Shown here piece by piece: positions 23,901 to 32,865 of a stretch of 64,000 bases of DNA. The stretch comes from Ramazzottius varieornatus (taxonomy: Eukaryota; Tardigrada; Eutardigrada; Parachela; Ramazzottiidae). How positions within the stretch are numbered: the stretch's first letter is position 1; each line of letters begins with the position of its first letter. A program made the translations under genes and the position numbers. The notes below the pieces were generated by a model, which ran no database searches, had not been told where the DNA came from, and was given only the letters and a program-made list of their open reading frames with translations. The stretch spans positions 429,612 to 493,611 of the forward strand of contig BDGG01000003.1 in assembly GCA_001949185.1 (NCBI GenBank). Direction: 5' to 3'.

Positions 23901-24912
23901 GTGATCGGACATGAAATTACCCATGGCTTCGACGACCGAGGTGTACACTGCTAGCCTGAACGTCACTGGATAAATAACAATTTCAATGCCTCTGTGGAGA
24001 ACTTATTCCCTCCGTGCTCTGTAGGGTCCACACGCGACGGTGACGGATACTACCGCAACTGGTGGGACCCTGAATCCAGGGCCAACTACAATCAAAGAGC
24101 TCAGGGTATTATTAACCAGTACAGCAACTACAGCTACATGGGGGTACAGCTGAAAGGAGCCAACAATCAAGGGGAGAATATTGCTGACAATGGTGGACTG
24201 CGGGAATCATACAGGGTTAGTCCGAATGTTTGTTCACCGTCAGATAGAGCAGTCGCCACCGATCGCGCCTCAGATGGTAGCCCTATTTGGTGATCAATTT
24301 CGTTGGTGTCCTATTTTGCAAAGCTTTGATGCTTTTGTCACAGGGCTATAAGGAGTACCAAAGACAGCAGCTAGGAGGAGCCGAAGAAGCCCGCTTGCCA
24401 GGTTTCGCCGATAAGACCACAGGTAAAGTTGCCGCAAAATGGTTATGCTATACAGCCACCAATGGTCCGTCATGTTACCGAGAGGGAACTGGAATCTCCG
24501 TCACTAAAATTGTCACTCTGCTTCCAGATCAAATGTTTTTCCTCAGTTACGCTCAGGTGAGCTTGAATTCTGCAACCCAGTGGATATTGCGTCATGTGTC
24601 ACCTTCGCCCAGTTAGAACCCGAGCCTCTCCTTTCTGTAGGTGTGGTGCGGCGATTACCGGCTGGCTGAGCTAGAACTTCAAGTCAATCGTAAGTACTGA
24701 TGGAAAAGGCTTACGTACTATAGATGTGATCTTTTACATTTTGACATAAACTGATTCCCGTAACGTTAACAGAATTTTCGCGTACAGGTGCTCACAGCCC
24801 AGGCCGCTTCCGGGTTATCGGACCTCTGCACAACTCGCCAGAGTTTGCCGCTGCGTACAATTGCCCGGTCGGTTCTTACATGAATCCCCCGAACAAGTAT
24901 GGTGTCTGGTAG
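20994..24912 (+). CDS. Neprilysin-family (M13) zinc metalloendopeptidase, type II membrane protein
   Basis: Sixteen exons: 20994-21124, 21197-21420, 21512-21539 (28-nt microexon), 21628-21860, 21976-22412, 22637-22899, 22974-23196, 23272-23322, 23400-23528, 23589-23748, 23821-23940, 24025-24215, 24344-24422, 24528-24556, 24641-24689, 24788-24912; 823 aa from the first ATG. Domains: short cytosolic end, one membrane helix ([17 protein letters not shown]), a Ser/Thr/Pro stalk, then [16 protein letters not shown], substrate-binding NAFYSPSRN, zinc site HEITH (657-661) and GENIAD (E717, D721), VWCGDYR, HSPGRFR. M13 ectoenzymes cut peptides at the cell surface. Oddity: the neprilysin Cys621 and Cys747 positions, which form a disulphide, are Gly694 and Tyr820 here. 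The start could lie in an upstream exon; the frame is open to 20901. Confidence 0.92.
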
Positions 24913-25662
24913 AGTCTCCAGAGCAAGGATGAAAATTTTAGTCGCTTTATTTGCTCAAGTTGTATTCGATTGGTACTTGGTACTCGAAGTTGACATCGGT
25001 TAATCCGGCAGATTAAAGTACCAACAAAACTGTACTTCCATTCTGAAATTCAGAGTTCTGAGTCTGGTAAGTGGAAACGTCTTCGCCAGCTAGCTACGGC
25101 CGGACACCGAAGAAAGCCTGCATTGCCAAGTCGCCAATGTCAGTCGTTTTTCATCTGGCGTATTTAATTCCTGGCGCGGCTGTCTACTGCCAGTTACAAA
25201 CGTCAATCTATCAATGCGGAAGTTGCGTGAATCAGAGTAATTATGCGAATATTCCATAACATGGCACTCCATTCGAAATGGTTTTTCAAGTTCGACCACC
25301 CTTACTTGAGATATTGACATGATGGGTAGACGGCATGGCCACGCAGATGAACGAGCTATAGAAGCATCGATATGTTATCTATCTTTCTGACGTGAGAGAA
25401 GTCATCAACCAGTTCAGGTGAATTACACAACAAGGAAGTTCCGGTATGATTCAAGCAAGGTTTGGCTCAATTTCGGAGATTTTTTGGCAAAACAATCGGT
25501 TTGGCGCAGGCATCAGTAGATTCTCTGGTTAATTTCTCCTCTCAACTCTTCCACAAGTGCGACACCACCCACTATGACCAAGCCTCGCTTACAATAGCCC
25601 GCAGGAAAAAAGACAAAGCCAGCTCTGGTCAGCCCAGTCCAGCATGCATTTTTCTCCTCAGA
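24913..25662. other. Intergenic region between M13 peptidase and secreted-protein ORF
   Basis: Presumably holds the 3' flank of the M13 gene and the upstream region of the 25790 ORF. No conserved ORF or repeat recognised. Confidence 0.4.
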
Positions 25663-25668
25663 TATAAG
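25663..25668 (+). promoter_or_regulatory. Candidate TATA box
   Basis: TATAAG in the context CTCAGATATAAGCAGC. It lies 127 bp upstream of the ATG at 25790, so initiation about 30 bp downstream would leave a pyrimidine-rich leader of roughly 95 nt. This suits a strongly expressed secreted-protein gene. Sequence match only. Confidence 0.4.
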
Positions 25669-25789
25669 CAGCGTCGCATACAAGCCTACACACTTTCTTA
25701 TTCGCGCTTCTCGACTTCCACAACCTTCACACATTCATCACTCTCAGTTTTCTTCCCTTCTAACTTTCTGCTCCACTATTACCACCGTC

Positions 25790-26014
25790 ATGAAGGTCCT
25801 GGTTGTTCTTCTGGCTATCGCGGCCGTCCAAGCTCAGTACAATGGAGTGGGAGCAGCAAACGGCACGACCATGGGTCCCAGCTCTGCAGCTCCAGACCAC
25901 CAAACAAATGGGCACCACGCGAACGATGGGGACCACGTAAATGCCCTCTTCATCCGCAGCTCCCGTCACGGCCACCGCTGTTCCGACCACCAAGGCATCA
26001 ACCAAAGTCGCTAG
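25790..26014 (+). CDS. Small secreted protein, possibly frameshifted or first exon of a longer gene
   Basis: Encodes 74 aa starting MKVLVVLLAIAAVQAQ, a clear signal peptide with likely cleavage after AQA, followed by an Asn/Gly/Thr/His-rich tail. Two readings compete. (1) Past about 25900 a different frame becomes Thr/Ser/Ala-rich (TTKASTKVASTTGPTSAAP, to a TAA at 26087, with AATAAA near 26274), which looks like the true mucin-like continuation interrupted by a frameshift and a stop. (2) A GTAAAT donor at 25937, after codon 49, matches in phase the acceptor at 26899 of the lysine-rich exons downstream. The sequence cannot decide. No homologue recognised. Confidence 0.45.
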   Translation: MKVLVVLLAIAAVQAQYNGVGAANGTTMGPSSAAPDHQTNGHHANDGDHVNALFIRSSRHGHRCSDHQGINQSR

Positions 26015-26899
26015 CACCACTGGTCCAACCTCGGCGGCCCCTCAAGCCACCGGGACACCAGCGGCCTCCACTACCTACCGCTCATAAATATCCCTCCACG
26101 AGCCTCAAGGAACCTGTCTAAAAGGGAACGGATTGCTGTTGTGAATCACCACGTAGATATTCTATTCCATGTACCCAACTCAACGTATGGTTTGCTTTGT
26201 GCTGTCCTGTGCCTTTGTCTTGACCAGCAGATATGCCCAGCGGTCAACATGAATTCAAACATGACCTCCTTCTAAATAAATTGGAAAAACGTACCCCGCA
26301 GTTTGTTTGTCTACCAAATGTCTACCAGAATGACCTTAGGAAGGAAAAAGGTGTGCTGTCGCGAGGATACAAAAACAATGGAAAAATAATCCTCTCCGAG
26401 GATGACCCAGCACCATCGGGATCTTGAAGTACAAAATTCCATCTAGATTCCTGGAAGTTTGTAGTAATTTTAAGACTGTCTCGCCACATACTCAAAACTC
26501 CTATGATATGCTGGGATCGGTATTTGGAGTATTACGAAGTCAAGCTCGAACCAAATGTTATTCTTCCATTCGGGGTAAAATCGCATCAAAAATTCTTCTG
26601 TTCTGTATAGAAGCGACTTCCTCAATCGGCAAGGACAAAGCGACGCTACTTCTTGTTTCGGCAAACTAATGTATTCTGTTTGCTTCGATGTGACTGATTA
26701 GGTTTGAGCCATCATGGCGGAAATGTCGCTGGCCCAGCTGCGCCAGCAATCCGTCAAATATTCCCATCACGCTTACCTCCCGTGCCTCTCGGTCGTATTA
26801 TCGTCAATATTCGCCAGATAAACAATGCCATCAAGCTTAATACACCCTCGCCCATGCTATGGCCTGGAAACGTGTTACCGCTAGAGATGGCGGGTTCAG

Positions 26900-27478
26900 G
26901 CCGAAGCAGCGGCGGGGGTAGGTGGAGGAGGTGGGAAGAAGAAGAAATCGGAGAAGAAGCCGTCGAAGGGCGGATCGAAGGGTAAGAAAGATAAGCCTGG
27001 AAAGAAGCCCAGTAAAGGAGGATCAAAACCAAGCAAAAAGCCTAGTAAAAAAGGCTCGAAATCCGGTGGTGGCGACAAGCCGTCCAAGAAGCCCAGCAAA
27101 GGTGGCTCGGGTACGAATGTGAGGAACCCGCCGAAGAAGAGTGGCTCGAAGAGTGGGTCTGGTACGTCCCGCCGTATCCTTTACATGAATATATTTCTCT
27201 GACAATCACAGTGTCCTGATGGTTTGCTGCGTAGTGCATAAGTTCTAAAATGTTTTTACGGGACGCATTCTGCCCGGCTGACAACATTAATTTTCTCGTG
27301 ATTTAAAATTGCAGGTAAGAAGGGTAAGAGTGGTTCGAAGAATCGCGGAGGATCGTCGAGTGGTGACAAGAATAAGAAAAAGAAAGGCGGCTCGAAGTCT
27401 GGTAAGAAAAAGAAGAACCAAGACGACGATGGCAGTTCGGACGATCCGCCGCCGAAACATCCTCAGAAATTTTATTAA
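26900..27478 (+). CDS. Lysine/serine/glycine-rich low-complexity protein (5' end uncertain)
   Basis: Exons 26900-27161 and 27315-27478 (GTACGT donor, TTGCAG acceptor) join in phase to 141 residues and end KHPQKFY then TAA. Composition is extreme: degenerate repeats of KKPSKGGSK and KKGSKSGG, almost no hydrophobic residues, and a short acidic patch (QDDDGSSDD) before the end. A stop at 26881 closes the frame upstream, so the start must lie in an earlier exon; the signal-peptide ORF at 25790-25936 is a phase-compatible candidate. A secreted, highly basic matrix, cuticle or adhesive protein is one guess, a nuclear H1-like tail another. No family recognised. The proline/phenylalanine-rich antisense frame is a shadow of this composition. 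Confidence 0.55.
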
Positions 27479-29060
27479 TTTTACCTGATCTGCTTGCCGT
27501 ATCTCTGCCGTCTCCGCTTTATCAGACGTCATCTCGTCTTTCGCTGCGCTGCACGACCGCATCTCAGTACGAAAACTTTACTGTACTAAATATCATCTTG
27601 TTGTGAACAAAATTCAGAACCTACAGTATCACCGGGAAAATATCGTATTTAATGTTCAAGACGCGCGAGAAACTATCTTCAGCTGTAAACGCGCTACGAG
27701 ACCAGAGCTTTCAACCGAAAATGCCAACCCATCAAGAAAAACACATCCTTACGTCGCCCTTTAGCACCAAAATTACCCTTAACTGGAATACACCTGGACT
27801 ACTCCAATCACGAGCATGCAAAATGCGCACGCTTTAACCTGGTCCCCCCACTGCCTTGAAACAATGGAAAACCACCAGTGCAAACCATCTCGCAAGACTG
27901 TCAATCTTTTTACTCGGAAGAGACTTTAGTGCATCACTGATTCTAGAATACCCGCACCAGCCCCACGAACAAGCGACGTAATTACTGTACACAAGTATCT
28001 GTCAGGAAGTGACCGCCGCCGTTTTCATGACTCGAGCTAGCGGTTCCAGAGCACGGAGGCGGCGGGGGTACAGACGCGCCGATCACAAGGAACGCGATGT
28101 CTGTTCTGTTTTGTTAAAGCTTGCGCTATAAGGTCGAACGGTTGGTGGATGAGGTTAGAGTGGTACGTTCAGCAAACTGGATTCGGTAACCAGTTAACTA
28201 GAAATCTGCGTAGATTGAAGCGGCAAGCGTTTTCTTAACACTTTCAGTACGATCGTTTTCATGTTTGCAGAATACTACCGTCCTCTTTGTGTATACAGGA
28301 ATTTTATTGGCTGGTACCGTGTTGCGGAGGCTGGTCCAACCAATAGGCAATTTTCGAAATTTCAAAGTTCGGATAATTGGCAGGCCATGAACGCCAAGTC
28401 TCAAAAGGGAGAACTGGTCGTCTTGATTTTCTTCTGACCGCACTGATGACTACAAAATTTATCCCAGGCTCGGCTTCGAAAGATTAGACTATCCCCAGTG
28501 CACGTGTCTCGCGCGAAGAGACGAAACACCAAATTTCACCAAAACCACCCGAAACCGTAGAAAAAAATTCCAGCGTGCTGGGGTTTTGCTGGCTGCTGGT
28601 CATTAGTGTTGCTTTGGTGAGAAGATCGAGATACATGCGAACAGAAAGACCCAGACCCGAAAGACCAAAAGCTAAAACTGGGACGTGAACAAAACTGAGT
28701 GATTGTATACACAAAGAGGACGGTCGTACGTAGAGTGTTGAACGGGTAGCTAGATGCGCTCGAACTTCTTGCCGTTCTTACTGGTGGCGAGCCACTGACG
28801 GACAGATTAGCGGAGGAAAGACTTGTGCGCTGTCCGCAAGAGGTATGCCATCCGGGTCAGGGTACAAAGGTGCAGACGGCTGGTTGTAGATCTTAGGTCG
28901 TTTGGGTTTACGCCCCCAGCGCACGGGTTGCAATGTTAAACAAGATCACTCCGAAATGCCGCTTTTACCAGTAAAAGTGTGGTAAAAGTGTGGTTTGTTT
29001 TTCTTCGTCTCATATCATTGTGCCGACCAAAATTAACGGCTAAACCACATATCGCTGCAA
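27479..29060. other. Intergenic region, no gene recognised
   Basis: AT-richer sequence with short overlapping ORFs on both strands and no conserved motif. A short tandem GTAAAAGTGTG occurs near 28972-28995. Confidence 0.4.
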
Positions 29061-29836
29061 CAGTGTTGTATTCGGTTTCAGTCCCACATTTAGTCCCAGG
29101 TCTCGTCGGACTGCTGAAAATTCAGTCCCGAAGTACTGTATATCCGTTCAGTTCGACTGGACTAAATTGGGCCTCTCTCTGAACGAGTCTACGTTAGACT
29201 GATAAAGAGACATCAGTTCTAGTACCGAGACTGAAACTGATTCGCGAAGGGTATTAGTTTGAGTCTCTGGGACTACCACGCGAAGTGCCGGAGGGCACTC
29301 TGTGGGTCCTCTGGCTTTCGTTTTCTCGAAAACAGTGAACGTATCCAAGCACCACTGTGAAGCATCGTTGTCAGCGGATTACCATATCTCAGCACAAAAG
29401 AATTTCGAAACGCGTTTTCCACACATTCTAGAACTGTTTCGACTTTACCAAATGGTGTTCCGTCGATCGTAACGCCACTTAAAGGTACCCGGTAACTTCC
29501 CTCATCTTTGGGGTAAATGGAAGCCCCAGGATTCGGAAAGAGCGTTCCCGAATTTCCCTGTTAGTCCCAGAGACTGAAACTGATAACCCATGCCTTCCAG
29601 TTTCTGTCCCCAGACTGAGACTGATATCGACCGCAAATCAGTAACTGTCTCCACATAGCGGTTGCAGATTCTTCTCGCTCTAGTTTTAGTCTCTGCCTGG
29701 GCGAATCAGTCTCTGTGTTTCAGTTTCAGTCCGGGGGACGAGACTGATGGTTCAGTCTATTCCCGAGACTGAAATTGAAACTGATTCAAAAAACTGCTAT
29801 TTTATTAGTCTCGGACTGAAACCAAATACAACACTG
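29061..29836. mobile_element. hAT-like non-autonomous element with subterminal repeats
   Basis: The left end CAGTGTTGTATTCGGTTTCA at 29061 is mirrored by TGAAACCAAATACAACACTG ending at 29836. The interior carries many copies, in both orientations, of GACTGAAACTGA and shorter forms (for example near 29229, 29570, 29720 and 29767), like the subterminal binding sites of hAT transposases. The 8 bp outside the ends, CGCTGCAA and CACTGTAA, agree at 6 of 8 positions and differ by two transitions, as expected of a decayed 8-bp duplication. CAGTG tips and 8-bp duplications are hAT hallmarks. There is no transposase ORF. Confidence 0.65.
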
Positions 29837-30192
29837 CACTGTAATAATCACCGTCATTTCGAACTTCCCTCGCACGACAGTCAGCGTCCATACTGTATTT
29901 TCCGTAAGAGTATGGAAAATTTCGCTCAGGTAAAAAGCTAGTGTTACTTCAACGCTACACAACGTCCGCAGGAGCCTATACTTCAAACTTGAATCTTAAT
30001 GCGCCAGAAAAAAAATTTTCTATGCAAACTTCACACAACACCAAGTTTGCTGCACCCACCTATAGCAAGGCTCAGGATTAAACATGGGTTACTCCAGCTT
30101 GCTGCTGTAACCCTGACGTTCATCCGAGCATCGAGGAATGCAACGCCAGATATTTCAAAATTTCTCTCTGCACGATATCTTCTGAGTAAACG
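29837..30192. other. Spacer between the hAT-like element and DJ-1 3' end
   Basis: No gene or repeat recognised; the right part is the DJ-1 3' flank. Confidence 0.4.
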
Positions 30193-31320
30193 CTATTGCA
30201 AAAGCATTGGTTTTCTTATTTCATCTACCTTGTCCTTTCCAAGAAGCTCTTCGACTATTCTTAAGGCGAACTCGAACGTTGAACCTGGTCCACGGCTGGT
30301 AATGATTTTCCCATCCTTCTCCACCCTGTTTTCCGTATAGTTGTAATCTAAACACAAACCGCATATCAAGCGCAGATAGCAGAAACAAACCATTCACGAC
30401 TGGATGCGATGTCGGAATTCGAAACTACTGCGAACCGGAGGTGAGCTGGTCCTTGGTGGAAGGATGAGAAGTTATCGAAGCGCCTTTGGCGATGCCGTGG
30501 GCTTTCAGAGCAGTCGGTCCAGCACAGATTGCGGCAATCCAGCCTTGTTTCTTTACTTGGTCTTCAAGAACTTTCCTCACCAGGGAACTCTGCAACGGAA
30601 AAAAGCACGTGTGTACTACAGCGCTGAAAATGCATTCCTTACGGTGGTCACGTGACGTTAGTTACCCTTGATTGGTGTTATAAGACCACGCGACCACCGG
30701 AAGGGATGCATTTTCACTTCTGAGCACTGTATGCAACCGTGCAGCTAACGTGTCTCCATGACAGGCGCATGACGTCACCACACCAGGTGTAAATCACGCA
30801 AGCCGCCGTGACGGCAGTCGCAGCATAATGAAAGACTGGACGAACTGTTCTTCTTACGTTTCGCAGGTTTTCGGCTCCTATATTTCCACCTGCAAACCCC
30901 AAGCTGGTTAAACTTCTTCCGCAGAAACTAAAGACCTAGTTTAACGTACCAGGAAGTACGACGATGTCATAAGAGACGTTGGAGGAGTTCCAGGCTGCTT
31001 CGAGGCTTGTGTCAGGTTTGATCAGGACATCCCTACTGCACTTCACGAGGTCGCTTCCAGTTAATCCAGCCACTGTCACCTTGATCTGCAAACGTTGTGT
31101 TATTCTAATCATTATCCAATACCATATCGAAATTTGGACATGAACAGTGGGCAACTTACACCGGCGCGACGCAAAACGTCCACTGAGATCTGCAAACAGA
31201 TAGACTCTCAGCTTCGCGTAACGTTATCAAATCCGGAGAAAAATTCTGAAAATCACATACAACAGTTTCCATTTCTTCCGCTCCTTCAGCAAGGATGACC
31301 AGAGCTTTTTTGTCGGACAT
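30193..31320 (-). CDS. PARK7: DJ-1/PARK7 protein
   Basis: Redox-sensing protein of the DJ-1/PfpI superfamily with deglycase or chaperone activity reported in the family. Exons 31320-31261, 31189-31160, 31085-30950, 30889-30858, 30589-30436, 30347-30193 join in phase to 188 aa; human DJ-1 has 189. The conserved glutamate E18 is in GAEEMETV; the nucleophilic, oxidisable cysteine (human C106) is C108 in [10 protein letters not shown]; the histidine of the active site is in [58 protein letters not shown] and [11 protein letters not shown] follow the family closely. The donor of exon 5 (GTTCGC) is weak but the join is forced by homology. Two exons are very short (30 and 32 nt). Confidence 0.94.
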
Positions 31321-31513
31321 GGTGGAGTGATACAGCTGTAACTTGTGACCAACATTCCGTATGCGACGGAAGAAAGAAACGGAAACCATAACTAAATTCT
31401 GAAACAAAAAAAGGAAACGTGTTTTGATCAACAATCAAGGTTACGCATACATCAAGACTCTTGATTGCTTCCACACTACAAGACAGCAGTCACTCCTTTG
31501 TCGATACTATAGA

Positions 31514-31787
31514 GGGCTCTGCGAAGCTATAATAAGCCATTTTAGCCGTTCTTAGCCGTGGCTAAACATATTATAGCCGCGGCTGAAGCAGTTAAAATAC
31601 TTTTAGCCACGGCTAGAATGAATTGTGCGTTCGAATGATTTATTGATGCCAGAACTATTTTAGCCGCCTCAATATCAATAAATCAATAGAAAGCACAATA
31701 CATTTCAGCCGTGGCTAAGAGTATTTAAGCTGCTTTAGCCACGGCTAAGAGCGGCGAAGGCGGCTCATTTCAGCTTCGCCGAGACTT
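31514..31787. repeat. Foldback element built from TTAGCCRYGGCTAA palindromes
   Basis: CGAAGCTATAATAAGCC at the left pairs with the region ending GCTTCGCCGAG at the right. Five to six copies of TTAGCCGTGGCTAA or TTAGCCACGGCTAA, each itself palindromic, are spaced along the two arms. The centre holds GATTTATTGAT and its complement ATCAATAAATC. No ORF. It lies directly 5' of the DJ-1 gene and next to the gap-containing foldback at 31819. Confidence 0.65.
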
Positions 31788-31818
31788 CAGTAGTCGATAC
31801 CACTGGTCATTACTGACT

Positions 31819-32405
31819 TAAGCTCTGTTTCATCTACCAATGGGTGGTACTTTTAGCCTCCTGGCCAACCCATCCAACATTTTTTATGGATTCTTTTACG
31901 GCCATAGTTCTTAGTTCGCGAGGCGGGTCAACTTGGCCGTTTTAGAAAGTTAAGATCAGCTCTTGATCATCCCGCTACTGGGGAAGATCAACTGATAGGA
32001 TCTCTGATCCTCAGTATGTACCATCCTCCACAGAGTCGTACGCGTGAATCCGTCCCGGGTAGTGAGCACGCGGCAGACCGNNNNNNNNNNNNNNNNNNNN
32101 NNNNNNNNNNNNNNNNNNNNNNNNNNNNNNATAGTTGATTGGCCGGTCTGCCGCGTGCTCACTACCCGGGACGATTTCACGCGTACGACTGTGTGGAGGA
32201 TCGTACATACTGAGGATCAGAGATTCTATCACTTGATCTTCCCCAGTAGCGGGACGATCAAGAGCTGATCTTGACTTTCTAAAACGGCCAAGTTGACCCG
32301 CCTCGTGAACTAAGAACTATGGCCGTAAAAGAATCCATAAAAAATGTTGGATGGGTTGGCCAGGAGGCTAAAAGTACCACCCATTGTTAGATGAAACAGA
32401 GCTTA
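31819..32405. mobile_element. Foldback element interrupted by an assembly gap
   Basis: The left arm starts TAAGCTCTGTTTCATCTACC at 31819 and the right arm ends with its complement at 32405; the arms are about 260 bp each and stay highly similar all the way to the gap (GTGAGCACGCGGCAGACCG facing CGGTCTGCCGCGTGCTCAC). A right-arm-only copy lies at 53236-53404 and the inner core recurs in 13545-14455. The loop is unsequenced, so any coding content is unknown. Confidence 0.8.
32081..32130. other. Assembly gap (50 N)
   Basis: Fifty Ns placed exactly at the centre of the foldback element, so the true loop length is unknown. Confidence 1.
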
Positions 32406-32865
32406 GTTTAGACTTTAGTGACTTCAGAATTAATAATGCAACCTCAAAATTACGATGGAAAGACGAAGTACTTTGTAGAGCTAGATAGAACAAACACGGG
32501 ATTATGCAGCGGATGGTGTGCTTATCGTGTTTGATGTCAGTTCTCGAGAAGGACTTTTGTCTTCAACTGCATTCTATTCAAACTTTCCAACAATGGTTTC
32601 AAGTTCGAAAATCTTTCAACCGGGAAGAAACGATCAAAAAGGATAACACCTTTGGAGTGTAGACTGTTGTCTTTAAATAAAGATTTTGCACTTCGAAAAT
32701 GGCTAATTATATCGAAAAGGACGGCTTAACGTTTAGAGTCTTTTCGGACTTTCCAAAGCATGACACACGCGTGCAAACGGGACGAAGAAACCCCAAAAGA
32801 GCCCCTTCGTCAAAGTCTTTATCCAATTCATCATCATTACTCTCCATCAAATGCTCCCTTCGGCT

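Noticed and set aside
26896-27099. Pro/Phe-rich minus-strand ORF opposite the lysine-rich exons
   Set aside because: Composition is the mirror of Lys/Ser/Gly codons; the plus strand has matching splice sites.
29061-29836. Considered as CRISPR-like or tandem satellite because of repeated GACTGAAACTGA
   Set aside because: Repeats occur in both orientations at irregular spacing between terminal inverted repeats, fitting a transposon.
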